From contig NZ_SBIP01000002.1 of NCBI RefSeq assembly GCF_004053875.1, positions 1,116,001-1,180,000 of the forward strand: DNA of 64,000 bases, in the 5' to 3' direction. The notes under the pieces were generated by a model. The model was not told where the DNA came from. It saw nothing but the letters and a program-made list of their open reading frames with translations, and searched no databases. This DNA comes from Neorhizobium lilium (GTDB lineage: Bacteria; Pseudomonadota; Alphaproteobacteria; Rhizobiales; Rhizobiaceae). A program made the translations under genes and the position numbers. Of this stretch, positions 9,262 through 19,925 are shown one piece after another. Within the stretch, counting starts at the first letter, position 1; every line of letters starts with the position of its first letter.

Positions 9262-10215
9262 TCAATCGCCCAGGAGATGGGCAGCGGTGCTTTCGTCGGT
9301 GATGATGCCGTTCAGCAACCGGCCTGTAAGTGCGGCCTTGATCGCAGGCCATTTGCGCTTGCCCTGGGCAAGCCCGATGACGCGCGAGGTTTCCCGCGAG
9401 GGGATTGGCACGCTTGCCACCCGCTCGTTGACGTCATTGTCCAGGAGACGACCCTGCCGGTCGTAAATCCAGCCGCAGATCTCGCCGGTCGCTCCCCGCT
9501 CGATCAGCCGCAGCATCTCGTCCCGTGCAAGGAACCCATCGACACAGAGCGGTCCGTCCACGCCGAGTTCGCCGATCCCCACAAAGGTCGCGTCGGCCTG
9601 CGCGCCGAGCGCGAGCGTGGAACGCACCAGAGCCTGGTCGTGCAGCGTCGCCCGCTCCTCGACCGATGAACACAGAACAGGAAGAGGCATGGGGAAATGC
9701 CGGGCCTTGATGGCATCTGCCATGGAAAAGATCACGTTGTAGAAGGCGGCCGACCCATCCGGCCCGATATTACCCGTAAGCGAAACGATCCGATGCTGCG
9801 GACATTCCATCGGCGGCAACTGGTCCACTGCGGCCTTCAACGTACGGCCGGTGCCGACGGCGATGATGATCGGGTCTGGCCGCTTCAGCCAGCGTTCGAT
9901 TTCCGCGGCACCCGCTTCGGCGATTCCGACGGTGGACGACGCACCGAGCGGATCGCTCGGCACCACCTCGGCATGCTGAAGATCGAATTTCTCGCGCAGG
10001 CGTTCTCCCAGCTCGAGGCAGACGGAAATGGGGTGGTCGAGCCGAACCTTGATCAGCCGTTCCGCCACCGCCAGCGAAACAAGCCGTTGCGCTGTCTGGC
10101 GGGAAATGCCCATGGCGGCGGCGATTTCGTCCTGCGTCCTGCCGGCGACATAGTAGAGCCAGCCGGCTCTTGCCGCATCGTCCAGTCGACCTTGGGTATC
10201 GGACCGCTTCGCCAT
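9262..10215 (-). CDS. SorC/DeoR-type transcriptional regulator of the polyol operon
   Basis: 317 residues: an N-terminal helix-turn-helix (GRTQDEIAAAMGISRQTAQRLVSLA, about 25-49) and a C-terminal SorC sugar-binding domain with the phosphosugar-isomerase-like GTGRTLKAAVDQLP segment. SorC proteins bind sugars or sugar phosphates and control polyol and sugar operons. It is co-directional with and immediately upstream of smoE, so it is likely autoregulated or the operon's local switch. An ATG with GAGGAG eleven bases upstream was taken as the start. The effector is unknown. Confidence 0.9.
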   Translation of the reverse strand: MAKRSDTQGRLDDAARAGWLYYVAGRTQDEIAAAMGISRQTAQRLVSLAVAERLIKVRLDHPISVCLELGERLREKFDLQHAEVVPSDPLGASSTVGIAEAGAAEIERWLKRPDPIIIAVGTGRTLKAAVDQLPPMECPQHRIVSLTGNIGPDGSAAFYNVIFSMADAIKARHFPMPLPVLCSSVEERATLHDQALVRSTLALGAQADATFVGIGELGVDGPLCVDGFLARDEMLRLIERGATGEICGWIYDRQGRLLDNDVNERVASVPIPSRETSRVIGLAQGKRKWPAIKAALTGRLLNGIITDESTAAHLLGD

Positions 10216-10301
10216 CGCAGAAAATCTCCTCGCAGATTTGCTGCCATGTTTTTCGACGGTCTGTCAAACGGTTGGAGTTTGCTTCAACGAATGGAAAAAG
10301 C

Positions 10302-10871
10302 TCAGGATTGACGCAACGCGCTTTCGATTACATCCGCCATCAGGTCGTAGCTGGTCTGGTTTGCCTGTATCGATGCGTCGATCCACTTCACGGCATCGAT
10401 CTTCGTGAGATCGAGCGGATGGCCGGCCTTGACGGACAATTGCTTGAGATATTGCAGCTGCGTACGGCCGTTGCCTTCGCGGAACGGGTGGACATAGTTG
10501 ACGTCGCCAATGATCGCTGCAACTTTTGCCGCAAAGGCGGGTCGATCCAGCCCGCGCATAAAATCCGACCCCGCAAGACGGCGATGCACGTCGGCCATTC
10601 CGGTCTCGATATACTGGCGAAACTGGAACTGGCTGCCGCCTTTGGATATCTCGACGGTGCGGACGTCTCCGGCCCAGTCGTAGACATCCTGGAACAGATG
10701 CCGGTGGATCGCACGCAAATGCTTGAGATCGAAATTGCCGGTCGGGATCCCGTGACGGGCGCGCATAGCGACGATTTCACGTTCGTGATAATCGAAGGCT
10801 GCGGCATCCGTTATGCCCAATTTGTTCCTCAGCACGCGAGTGCCGGGATAAACGTATGGGTCGCCGCTCAT
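10302..10871 (-). CDS. fic: Fic-domain protein (probable AMP-transferase toxin)
   Basis: 189 residues containing the complete Fic motif HPFREGNGR at about 128-136, with the catalytic His and the Arg that binds the ATP gamma-phosphate. Fic proteins with this motif usually move AMP from ATP onto a target; VbhT-class bacterial toxins act on gyrase and topoisomerase IV. No inhibitory helix is seen inside the protein, which fits a separate antitoxin: the gene overlaps the upstream small gene by four bases (ATGA). The pair lies between two nutrient operons with no mobile-element genes around it. Target and activity are inferred from the family. Confidence 0.9.
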   Translation of the reverse strand: MSGDPYVYPGTRVLRNKLGITDAAAFDYHEREIVAMRARHGIPTGNFDLKHLRAIHRHLFQDVYDWAGDVRTVEISKGGSQFQFRQYIETGMADVHRRLAGSDFMRGLDRPAFAAKVAAIIGDVNYVHPFREGNGRTQLQYLKQLSVKAGHPLDLTKIDAVKWIDASIQANQTSYDLMADVIESALRQS

Positions 10872-11062
10872 TCCGCTGCGTGAAGCGCAGCCGCGGCTTT
10901 AGCCCGCTCAAGAATGTAGTCTCTTTGACGCTCCTGCGACCAGCCCTCGCGGTCAAACATTTCGAACATCGCCATCTGGTCGGCATCGAGCGGATTGCCC
11001 TCGATGAGTTGCAGATGCGCGGCCTCGAGAGTGCGCTGACGGATCGTGTCCTTATCGGTCAT
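10868..11062 (-). CDS. VbhA/FicA-like antitoxin
   Basis: 64 residues from the ATG at 11062, which has GAGGAA nine bases upstream; a TTG at 11092 would add ten residues. The sequence is short, charged and helical, and contains HLQLIEGNPLDADQ, matching the antitoxin inhibitory helix consensus S/T-x3-E-G/N, whose Glu blocks the ATP gamma-phosphate site of Fic. The Glu-Gly pair is kept, but the residue four before it is Leu instead of Ser/Thr. It overlaps fic by four bases, so the two are translated together. Confidence 0.8.
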   Translation of the reverse strand: MTDKDTIRQRTLEAAHLQLIEGNPLDADQMAMFEMFDREGWSQERQRDYILERAKAAAALHAAE

Positions 11063-11177
11063 GCAGAAGTTTTCCTCACACCAAGACAACAAAAGGCCCG
11101 GACTGCAGCATCCTCAATAGATACCAGAAATCCTGGCCGTCAGCAAATCAAACCGCCCTTGCCGGAGCGATAAGACC

Positions 11178-13025
<1,848 letters not shown>

Positions 13026-13078
13026 GATCGTTTCCTTATGCGTTTTCCAGGCAGCCGGCCGAAGTCAGGCGGGCCGGT

Positions 13079-14242
13079 TCAGGCAGCAAGTGCGGTTTCG
13101 GCAAGCGTTACCCAATAACTGACGCCGAAGGGGATAGCCTCGTCGTTGAAGTCGTAAGCCGCGTTGTGCAGGCTGGCCGTATCGCCATTGCCGATGAAGA
13201 TGAAGGCGCCCGGCCGCTTCTCCAGCATATAGGAGAAATCTTCGGCGCCCATATGCGGTGCCATGCCGGCATTGACGGCCCTCGGCCCTGCAACCCTGGA
13301 CGCGATCTCGACCGCGAATTCCGTTTCATCCTCGTGGTTGAAGGTCACCGGATAGCCCCGCCGATAAATGACATCCGCGGTGGCACCATGGGCTGCGGCC
13401 GTCGCCTGCGCCACTTCAGCCAGCCGCTTTTCGGCAAAATCGCGCATTTCGGGCAGAAGCGTGCGTACCGTTCCGGCCAGTTTCACGAAGGCCGGAATGA
13501 CATTGCTGGCCTCGCCGCCATGGATGGAGGCAACCGTTACCACCAGCGATTTCAGCGGGTCCGTTTCGCGCGACACGATGGATTGCAGCGCCACGACCAC
13601 ATGGCTGGCGGCCAGCACCGGGTCGATTGAAAGATGCGGCTGGGCGGCGTGGCTGCCTCGCCCGTTGATGGTGATCTCGAACGTATCGGCCGCCGCCATG
13701 ATCGAGCCCTTGCGAATTGCGAAGCTGCCGACCGGCAGGCGTGGCTCGTTGTGCATGCCGAACACCTGGGTGATTCCGAATTTTTCCATGAACCCGTCGT
13801 TGATCATGGCAAGCGCGCCGGCACCGCCCTCCTCCGCCGGCTGGAAGATCACCGCGACGGAGCCCTTGAAATTGCGGGTCTCGGCCAGATACTGAGCGGC
13901 ACCGAGCAGCATGGCGGTATGGCCGTCATGACCGCAGGAATGCGCCTTGCCCGGCGTCTTCGAAGCCCAGGGCTTGCCCGAGGTCTCCAGGATAGGCAGC
14001 GCATCCATGTCGGCGCGAAATCCGATCACCGAGCCTTCTCCCTGACTGCCCTTGATGATCGCAACGACGCCCGTCCTGCCGATGCCGGTTTCCACCACAT
14101 CGCAGCCGAAGGACTTCAGCTTTTCGGCCACGAAGGCGGACGTGTGGTGAACGTCGTAAAGCAGCTCCGGGTTTTCATGCAGGTGGCGGCGCCATTCGGC
14201 GACCTGATCCTGCATTTCCGCGACGCGATTGATGACCGGCAT
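13079..14242 (-). CDS. M20-family amidohydrolase (hippurate/N-acyl amino acid hydrolase type)
   Basis: 387 residues, usual for the M20D amidohydrolases that cut N-acyl or N-carbamoyl amino acids in the cytoplasm. Metal-binding motifs are present: GFRADMDALPI and KAHSCGHDGHTAML near the N-terminus, a catalytic Glu pair (QPAEEGGAGA) and a C-terminal His (GMAPHMGAEDFSYML). The gene is first of the minus-strand half of the peptide locus and is divergent from the binding protein. The pairing suggests that the importer brings in the acylated amino acid or peptide this enzyme cuts. The exact substrate is not shown. Confidence 0.9.
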   Translation of the reverse strand: MPVINRVAEMQDQVAEWRRHLHENPELLYDVHHTSAFVAEKLKSFGCDVVETGIGRTGVVAIIKGSQGEGSVIGFRADMDALPILETSGKPWASKTPGKAHSCGHDGHTAMLLGAAQYLAETRNFKGSVAVIFQPAEEGGAGALAMINDGFMEKFGITQVFGMHNEPRLPVGSFAIRKGSIMAAADTFEITINGRGSHAAQPHLSIDPVLAASHVVVALQSIVSRETDPLKSLVVTVASIHGGEASNVIPAFVKLAGTVRTLLPEMRDFAEKRLAEVAQATAAAHGATADVIYRRGYPVTFNHEDETEFAVEIASRVAGPRAVNAGMAPHMGAEDFSYMLEKRPGAFIFIGNGDTASLHNAAYDFNDEAIPFGVSYWVTLAETALAA

Positions 14243-14575
14243 AATCTGACCTCATTTTTTTACTGTTTCCACTCTGGTCGCGAGTGGATATCGGACGGGA
14301 TATTGCGACGGTGCGGCAGGCTTTTGCAAGCTGCAAATTTCGCCCTTGCACGCGAAATAGGCCTATGCTTAGATGGCCTAAATTTTGATCATCCAGCCTT
14401 TGCGCGACATGATCATTCTCTTTCGCATTTAAATTCATATGGAGGGCGAAGCGAGAATTGCACTGTGGCGTCAGTGGCTTGACGACTTTTTGACCCACAT
14501 GACTGAAGGCGAAGCACCGACATAGGGTGCAGGCTTCAGCACTAGCCAAAAGCACACATAAAGGGGAATAGCAGC
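14243..14575. promoter_or_regulatory. Divergent control region between M20 gene and peptide binding protein
   Basis: 333 bases without a convincing gene, A/T-rich, that must hold promoters in both directions. A perfect inverted repeat TAGGCC-N11-GGCCTA lies at 14358-14380 and could be the operator of an unlinked regulator, because no regulator gene is adjacent. The long leader of the binding-protein gene (about 190 bases after the repeat) shows nothing recognisable as a riboswitch. Confidence 0.4.
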
Positions 14576-16285
14576 ATGAAGAAATTGAGACTCCTCCTGG
14601 TTGGCACAGCGGCCGCACTCGCATTCGCGGGATCGGCGGCCCATGCCCAGCGAGGAACGGATGGCGACTTGAAGATCCTGTTCTGGCAGGCCGTATCGAC
14701 GATGAATCCGTATCTATCGGGGGGAACGAAGGAGGTCTATGCCTCCTCCATGGTCATCGAACCGCTTGCCCGTTATGACGAAAAAGGCGCGCTGGTGCCG
14801 ATGCTGGTGACCGAGATTCCCACGGTCGAAAACGGCGGCGTAGCGAAAGACCTGCTCAGCATGACCTGGAAGCTGAAGCCCGATCTCAAATGGTCGGACG
14901 GCACGGCCTTTACCGCTGATGATGCCATCTTCACCTGGCAGTATTGCAAGGCGCCGGACGGCGGTTGCGCTCAGAGCGCCTATTTCGAAGGCGTAAAATC
15001 GGTCGAGGCGCCGGATCCGCATACGGTCAAGATCACCTTCGCCGAACCGAAACCTTATCCGTACAGCGCCTTTGTCGGCGCGCAGTCGCCGATCATCCAG
15101 AAAAAGCAGTTTGAGAAATGCGTAGGCGCCGCCGCTCCGGGCTGCACCTCGGCCAATTTCGGACCGATCGGCACTGGGCCTTTCATGGTGAAGGAATTCA
15201 AGCCGAACGACGTGATCACCTTTACCGCTAACAAGAACTACCGCGATCCGGCCAAGCCGGCCTTTGCCAGCGTGACGCTCAAGGGCGGCGGCGATGCAGC
15301 TTCGGCGGCCCGCGCCGTTCTCGAAACCGGCGAATACGATTATGGCTGGAACATGCAGGTGGAGCCGGAAGTGCTCGCCACCATGCTGAAGGCCGGCAAG
15401 GGCACGCTCGAAACTGCCTTCGGCACTCAGGTCGAGCGTATCAACCTCAACCACTTCAACCCTGATCCCAAGCTGGGCGACAAGCGCGCCACCAAGGAAG
15501 GCGGTCCGCATCCTGCCCTATCCGACCCGGCCGTTCGCCGCGCGCTCACGCTCGCCATCGACCGCGACGTTATCGTCGAGACCGGTTACGGCGCAGCCGG
15601 CAGGCCCACCTGCAACATCGTTCCCGCTCCGGCCAATGTCGCCTCCACCAAGAATGACAGCTGGTGCCTGAAGCAGGATATCGCGGGCGCCAACAAACTG
15701 CTCGATGATGCAGGCTGGAAGAAAGGATCGGATGGCATCCGCGCCAAGAACGGCATCAAGCTCTCCTTCCTCTACCAGACCTCGACAAATTCCGTGCGCC
15801 AAGCCACCCAGGAACTGGTGAAGGACATGTGGTCGCAGATCGGCGTTGCCACCGAACTTCGCAATATCAGCGCCTCAGTCTATTTCGGCGGCGACCCGGC
15901 AAGCCCGGACACCTTCCAGAAGTTCTATGCCGACATCGAAATGCTGACGAACAATTTCGATGGCACAGATCCGGAAAAATACCTGGCCGGCTGGCTGTGC
16001 GACAAGATCCCCACGCCCGCCAGTGGCTGGCAGGGCGAGAACGAAGTCCGCTACTGCAATCCGGACTACGACAAGAAAGTCGCCGAACTCTCCAAGACCG
16101 CAGACCCGGCAAAGCGGGAAACCCTCTCCAAGGAGTTGAACGACATGCTGACAGAGGAAGGGGCGCTGATCCCGCTCGTCCACCGCGGCAGCATCTCGTC
16201 GCATTCGCTCACGCTCGAAGGCGTGAAGATGAACGGCTGGGATTCCGAGCTCTGGAACGTCGCAGACTGGTCGCGCAAGAAGTAA
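14576..16285 (+). CDS. Peptide ABC importer periplasmic binding protein
   Basis: 569 residues, family-5 solute-binding protein (OppA/DppA class). A Sec signal peptide (MKKLRLLLVGTAAALAFAGSAAHA) precedes the mature chain; the class marker SMTWKLKPDLKWSDGTAFTADD lies about residue 100. A GGGGAA site precedes the ATG. It is the first gene of the plus-strand half of the locus and is followed by a hairpin and two permeases. Size and fold suit oligopeptides or peptide-like ligands; the neighbouring M20 enzyme hints at N-acylated amino acids. Confidence 0.92.
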   Translation: MKKLRLLLVGTAAALAFAGSAAHAQRGTDGDLKILFWQAVSTMNPYLSGGTKEVYASSMVIEPLARYDEKGALVPMLVTEIPTVENGGVAKDLLSMTWKLKPDLKWSDGTAFTADDAIFTWQYCKAPDGGCAQSAYFEGVKSVEAPDPHTVKITFAEPKPYPYSAFVGAQSPIIQKKQFEKCVGAAAPGCTSANFGPIGTGPFMVKEFKPNDVITFTANKNYRDPAKPAFASVTLKGGGDAASAARAVLETGEYDYGWNMQVEPEVLATMLKAGKGTLETAFGTQVERINLNHFNPDPKLGDKRATKEGGPHPALSDPAVRRALTLAIDRDVIVETGYGAAGRPTCNIVPAPANVASTKNDSWCLKQDIAGANKLLDDAGWKKGSDGIRAKNGIKLSFLYQTSTNSVRQATQELVKDMWSQIGVATELRNISASVYFGGDPASPDTFQKFYADIEMLTNNFDGTDPEKYLAGWLCDKIPTPASGWQGENEVRYCNPDYDKKVAELSKTADPAKRETLSKELNDMLTEEGALIPLVHRGSISSHSLTLEGVKMNGWDSELWNVADWSRKK

Positions 16286-16293
16286 TCACCATC

Positions 16294-16321
16294 GCCGGGC
16301 CTGCACTTTTGCAAGCCCGGC
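16294..16321 (+). promoter_or_regulatory. Hairpin between binding protein and permease genes
   Basis: Starting 9 bases after the binding-protein stop, GCCGGGC and TGCA (16294-16305) pair with TGCA and GCCCGGC (16310-16321) around a CTTT loop, with one internal mismatch. There is no T-run. It is probably a 3' stabiliser or attenuator like the one after smoE. Confidence 0.6.
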
Positions 16322-16357
16322 AATGTACCTTCTCCGCGCTCGTCTGGAGACATCTGA

Positions 16358-17368
16358 ATGTTCACATACACATTGCGGCGATTGCTGTTCGCGATCCCGA
16401 CTCTCCTGGTCATCAGCTTCGTGATCTTCGCGCTGCTCGACCTTGCGCCCAACGATCCGACCGGCGACCTGCCGCTGACCATTCCGCCCGAAGTTCGCGA
16501 ACAGATCCGCGCATCGCTGGGGCTCGATCAGCCCTTCTTCGTCCGGTACATGTATTGGCTGCAGCAGTTCTTCATCAACGAGCCTCTCAATATTCTGGAA
16601 AAGCTGACCGGATGGCAGTTCGGGGATGGCCACCGCATGCGGGTGCTGTCATGGGCGACCCGCAGCCCTGTGGTAGACCTGATCGTGCAGCGCATGCCTC
16701 AGACGCTTTGGGTCGTCGGCCTCGCCTATGTCTTCGGCATCCTGATTGCCATTCCGATCGGGGTCATCTCGGCCTACCGGCAGTATTCGATCTTCGACCA
16801 GATCGGCACTTTCGTTTCCATGGTCGGCTATTCCGTGCCGACCTTCTTCACCGGCGTGCTGCTGATCGTCATCTTCTCCTCCTATCTGCAGTGGTTCCCT
16901 TCGGTCTACGACACCAATCTGCAAGTCACCGATATATCGAGCTTCGTTGCTCAGATGAAGCAGATGGTCCTGCCGGTGACCGTGCTGTCGCTTTACAACG
17001 CCTCGCAGATCACCCGCTTCGTGCGCGCCTCCATGCTGGATAACCTGCACCAGGATTACGTGCGAACCGCGCGCGCCAAGGGCGTCAAGGAAAAGGCCGT
17101 GCTTCTGGTGCATGTGCTGCGCAACAGCCTCATCCCCGTGGTGACCGTGATTGCACTCGGCGTGCCGACCATCTTCTCCGGCGCTATCATCACGGAGCAG
17201 ATCTTCCGGGTGAACGGTCTTGGGCAATTGCTGATCATTGCCGTGCAGGGAGCGGATATTCCGCTGGTGCAGACGCTGACCTTCATCTTCGCCGTGCTGA
17301 TCGTGCTCTTCAACCTCATCGCCGATGTGCTTTACGGCATTCTTGATCCGAGGATCCGTTATGACTGA
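16358..17368 (+). CDS. Peptide ABC importer permease, DppB type
   Basis: 336 residues. It begins with the usual DppB opening (MFTYTLRRLLFAIPTLLVIS), has about six membrane segments, and carries the cytoplasmic coupling loop DYVRTARAKGVKEKAVLL. It pairs with the next gene to form the inner-membrane channel for the double ATPase encoded divergently. The C-terminus LYGILDPRIRYD is typical, and the stop overlaps the start of the next permease by eight bases, so translation is coupled. Confidence 0.92.
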   Translation: MFTYTLRRLLFAIPTLLVISFVIFALLDLAPNDPTGDLPLTIPPEVREQIRASLGLDQPFFVRYMYWLQQFFINEPLNILEKLTGWQFGDGHRMRVLSWATRSPVVDLIVQRMPQTLWVVGLAYVFGILIAIPIGVISAYRQYSIFDQIGTFVSMVGYSVPTFFTGVLLIVIFSSYLQWFPSVYDTNLQVTDISSFVAQMKQMVLPVTVLSLYNASQITRFVRASMLDNLHQDYVRTARAKGVKEKAVLLVHVLRNSLIPVVTVIALGVPTIFSGAIITEQIFRVNGLGQLLIIAVQGADIPLVQTLTFIFAVLIVLFNLIADVLYGILDPRIRYD

Positions 17369-18287
17369 TGCAACCCTGGCTTCTGCCCCGCCGACGGCGG
17401 CTCCGAGCCCTGCCCGCTCCGCGCTTATCGATATATGGCGGCAGTTTCGGGCCCACCGAGGCGGCGTCGTCGGGCTGATCGTCTTCGTCTTCATCGTGCT
17501 GGCCGTCTATGTCGGGCCCTATATCCACCGGGTCGCGCCGAACGCCATCAACATCCGCGACAAGAACCAGTATCCGTCGTTCGCCCATCCGTTCGGCACC
17601 GACAATCTCGGCAAGGACATGCTGGCACAGGTCCTGGCCGGCGGGCGTACCTCACTTGCGGTCGGCTTCACCGCGATGCTGCTCGCGCTCTTCCTCGGTA
17701 CGCTGGTGGGCGTGCTGTCCGGCTATTTCCGCCGCCTCGACGGCCCATTGATGCGGCTGACCGACCTGTTCCTTGCCCTGCCGCTATTGCCGCTGCTGCT
17801 GGTCATCCTCATGCTGTTCCGCGATACTTTGCGCGCGGCTTTCGGGCCGGAAACCGGCATCTTCATCCTGATCGTCTTCGTGATCGGCGTGACGAGCTGG
17901 ATGCACACGGCGCGTATCGTGCGGGGCGATGTCCTGGCCGTCAAAACCCAGGAATTCATCCTTGCCGCCAAATCGAGCGGCATGCGCGAATACCGTATCA
18001 TCTGGCGCCACATCCTGCCCAATGTGCTGAGCTCGATCATGGTTTCGGCCACGCTCGGGATCGCTTCAGCGATCATCACGGAGTCCGCCCTGAGCTTTCT
18101 TGGCCTCGGCTTCCCTTCGGACTTCCCCACCTGGGGCCGGCTTCTGTTCGATGGCGCGAACTTCCTGCAGCTGACGCCATCACGGGTTCTGTGGCCGGGA
18201 CTTGCCATCTCGCTCACCGTCCTCAGCGTCAACTATGTCGGCGACGCCATCCGGGACGCGCTCGATCCCCGCAGCCTCAAGCGGTAG
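17361..18287 (+). CDS. Peptide ABC importer permease, DppC type
   Basis: 308 residues from the ATG at 17361, which overlaps the end of the DppB-type gene; an earlier in-frame start at 17325 lies inside that gene and is rejected. An N-terminal membrane helix, FGTDNLGKDMLAQVLAGGRTSL, the EFILAAKSSGMREYRIIWRHILPN coupling loop and the end GDAIRDALDPRSLKR are all hallmarks of DppC permeases. It is the last gene of the plus-strand peptide operon. Confidence 0.92.
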   Translation: MTDATLASAPPTAAPSPARSALIDIWRQFRAHRGGVVGLIVFVFIVLAVYVGPYIHRVAPNAINIRDKNQYPSFAHPFGTDNLGKDMLAQVLAGGRTSLAVGFTAMLLALFLGTLVGVLSGYFRRLDGPLMRLTDLFLALPLLPLLLVILMLFRDTLRAAFGPETGIFILIVFVIGVTSWMHTARIVRGDVLAVKTQEFILAAKSSGMREYRIIWRHILPNVLSSIMVSATLGIASAIITESALSFLGLGFPSDFPTWGRLLFDGANFLQLTPSRVLWPGLAISLTVLSVNYVGDAIRDALDPRSLKR

Positions 18288-18600
18288 ACATGATGGCACC
18301 GCCAGCATCGTTGCCGGAGGTGCCTGAAAGTCTCCCGAATTTTTTTGAGCATCCCTGGAACTTAAGCTCTGCCTCGTCGTTATGATCATGTCTGAAGGCG
18401 ACCCCCGTCCCCCGCCCTACAAGAGCCTTCGGACAAACTCTTCAATCCCCCTCGAAGAGACAAACTGGCTCGGCTCCCCTGTGGAACCGAGCCAGTTTTG
18501 CTTTGGGCACTGATCGCCTCAGTCCAACGATCCGAAGCCGGCCTTACATGCGTCATCTGCGCCTGCCGGCGGCCTTCGCTCTCATCCACATTCCGGAAAT
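18288..18600. other. Convergent intergenic region
   Basis: 313 bases between the peptide permease (plus) and the histidine kinase (minus). Apart from the strong terminator at 18462-18499 nothing was recognised; no open frame here has a credible start or coding character. Confidence 0.6.
18462..18499. terminator. Bidirectional intrinsic terminator
   Basis: Perfect 12-bp stem: AAACTGGCTCGG (18462-18473) pairs with CCGAGCCAGTTT (18487-18498) around a 13-base loop. T-rich ends lie on both strands (TTTT after the right arm; AAA before the left arm). It sits between convergent genes and can end both the peptide operon and the kinase transcript. Confidence 0.85.
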
Positions 18601-19605
18601 TCAGTCGCTGCCGATTTCCAGCGGGAAGACCAGCCGGTAGCTGATGCGGCCGTTGGAAATCGTATATTGCGCCTTGCCATTGACCGATGCGGGCACAACC
18701 CGCTCAAGCACGGTGCTGCCGAAATGGGCCTTGAGCGCATCCTCGCCGCCGTCGGACGATTTGTCAGCGTCTAGAACTTCGTCCCAGAGCATTTCTAGGG
18801 AATCATGCCCGTTGACAGGAACTCGGGTGCAGGTGACCTCGATCACCCGACCGCTGCGCAGCACCGATCCGTGGCTGACCGCATTGACGATGAGTTCGTG
18901 CAAGGCCAGTCCGAGATGCAGCGAGGCGTTCGGCGTCAACAGCACATTGTCACCCGACACATGCACAAGATGCGTGTTTTCAGGCAGGTATTTTTCCGTT
19001 TGCTGCTGCACGAGCTCGAAGAAATACGCACCCCGCCAGCTGGAATCTGTGATCAGATCCTGACTTTGCGAAAGCGAATAAAGCCGCCCGCGGAACTTGT
19101 GGAGAAACAGGTCGAGCGAGCCGGAATAGCGTGCCGTCTGCAGCGCGATGCTCTGGATGATCGCCAGAAGGTTCTTCGACCGGTGGCTGACTTCTCGCAG
19201 CAGGGCTCGCAGCAGCCGCTCGCGGTGGCGCTCCTCCGAACGGTCGATGATTGTCGTGACGAGATGGATGCCGCCCTGTTGAAACTCCACCGCCTGGACA
19301 CGAAACTCGTAAACTTGGTCGGAGCCGACCGTCACCTCCAGATGCGCCTTTCGGCCCGACTGGGTCATCTCCTGCTTCAGCAGAGAAAGCTTGCCAGCAA
19401 TTTCGGAGCCGAACAGGCTGACGTCGCTCGGCGCCATAAGACGTTCGACCGCCCAGACATCCGGGAGATTGGTGACAAGCAGATAGTTCTGCCGTGCGTC
19501 CTGGATGGTGATGCTTGCGCCGAGATCGATGAGTGCGGGCATCAGGAACTCCCGCAATTTGTCATCACTCTGACCAGCTAGCTGCCATGTCAGCGGATGC
19601 GACAA
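18601..19605 (-). CDS. HWE-family sensor histidine kinase, probable PhyR kinase
   Basis: 334 residues, no membrane segments, so cytoplasmic. An N-terminal PAS-like sensor region (about 1-130; SITIQDARQNYLLVTNLP) is followed by the phosphoacceptor motif LLREVSHRSKNLLAIIQSIA, then an ATPase domain with the HWE signatures: HELIVNA in the N-box and the W-x-E of MLWDEVLD. HWE/HisKA2 kinases commonly phosphorylate PhyR. It lies next to phyR on the same strand with a 320-base gap, as expected for the stress-response input kinase. The signal sensed is unknown. Confidence 0.88.
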   Translation of the reverse strand: MSHPLTWQLAGQSDDKLREFLMPALIDLGASITIQDARQNYLLVTNLPDVWAVERLMAPSDVSLFGSEIAGKLSLLKQEMTQSGRKAHLEVTVGSDQVYEFRVQAVEFQQGGIHLVTTIIDRSEERHRERLLRALLREVSHRSKNLLAIIQSIALQTARYSGSLDLFLHKFRGRLYSLSQSQDLITDSSWRGAYFFELVQQQTEKYLPENTHLVHVSGDNVLLTPNASLHLGLALHELIVNAVSHGSVLRSGRVIEVTCTRVPVNGHDSLEMLWDEVLDADKSSDGGEDALKAHFGSTVLERVVPASVNGKAQYTISNGRISYRLVFPLEIGSD

Positions 19606-19925
19606 TTCATCTCTCCATTTGCGGTCGTCCGGAAAACCGAAGGCATTTTTAGGAAGCCTTCAGATATCTGACTATTCATCGTTATAAAAGATCAAATGCA
19701 GCATAACGTTCTTTCGAGGCCATCAGCAGGCGTCGAGGAGGATTTCCACGGAGCCCGAAACAGGCGCCGGTTGGCGCCGACCCACCCTATGCGATGCAGG
19801 AGGCTGTAAAAGCAGCGGGCAACAGGAAAACAAGGTCACAGCATACATGAGGCCTCTCCGTTCCGGTTGCCCCCAGAACGCGCCCCTGCTGCATTTGTTC
19901 CTCGCTGCCGCTGCCATGCCACCAA
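19606..19925. other. Gap between phyR and the histidine kinase gene
   Basis: 320 bases with no credible gene. It holds a small hairpin GGCGCC-GGTT-GGCGCC at 19763-19778 and an inverted repeat GAAGGC-N11-GCCTTC near 19642, the latter close upstream of the kinase start. The kinase promoter is expected here, but no GGAAC-N16-CGTT site was found: the one GTTCC (19859-19863) lacks a matching -10. Confidence 0.5.

Noticed and set aside
19859-19863. GGAAC box (minus strand) in the gap upstream of the histidine kinase
   Set aside because: No CGTT or TT at a spacing of 16-19, and it is about 255 bases from the start.
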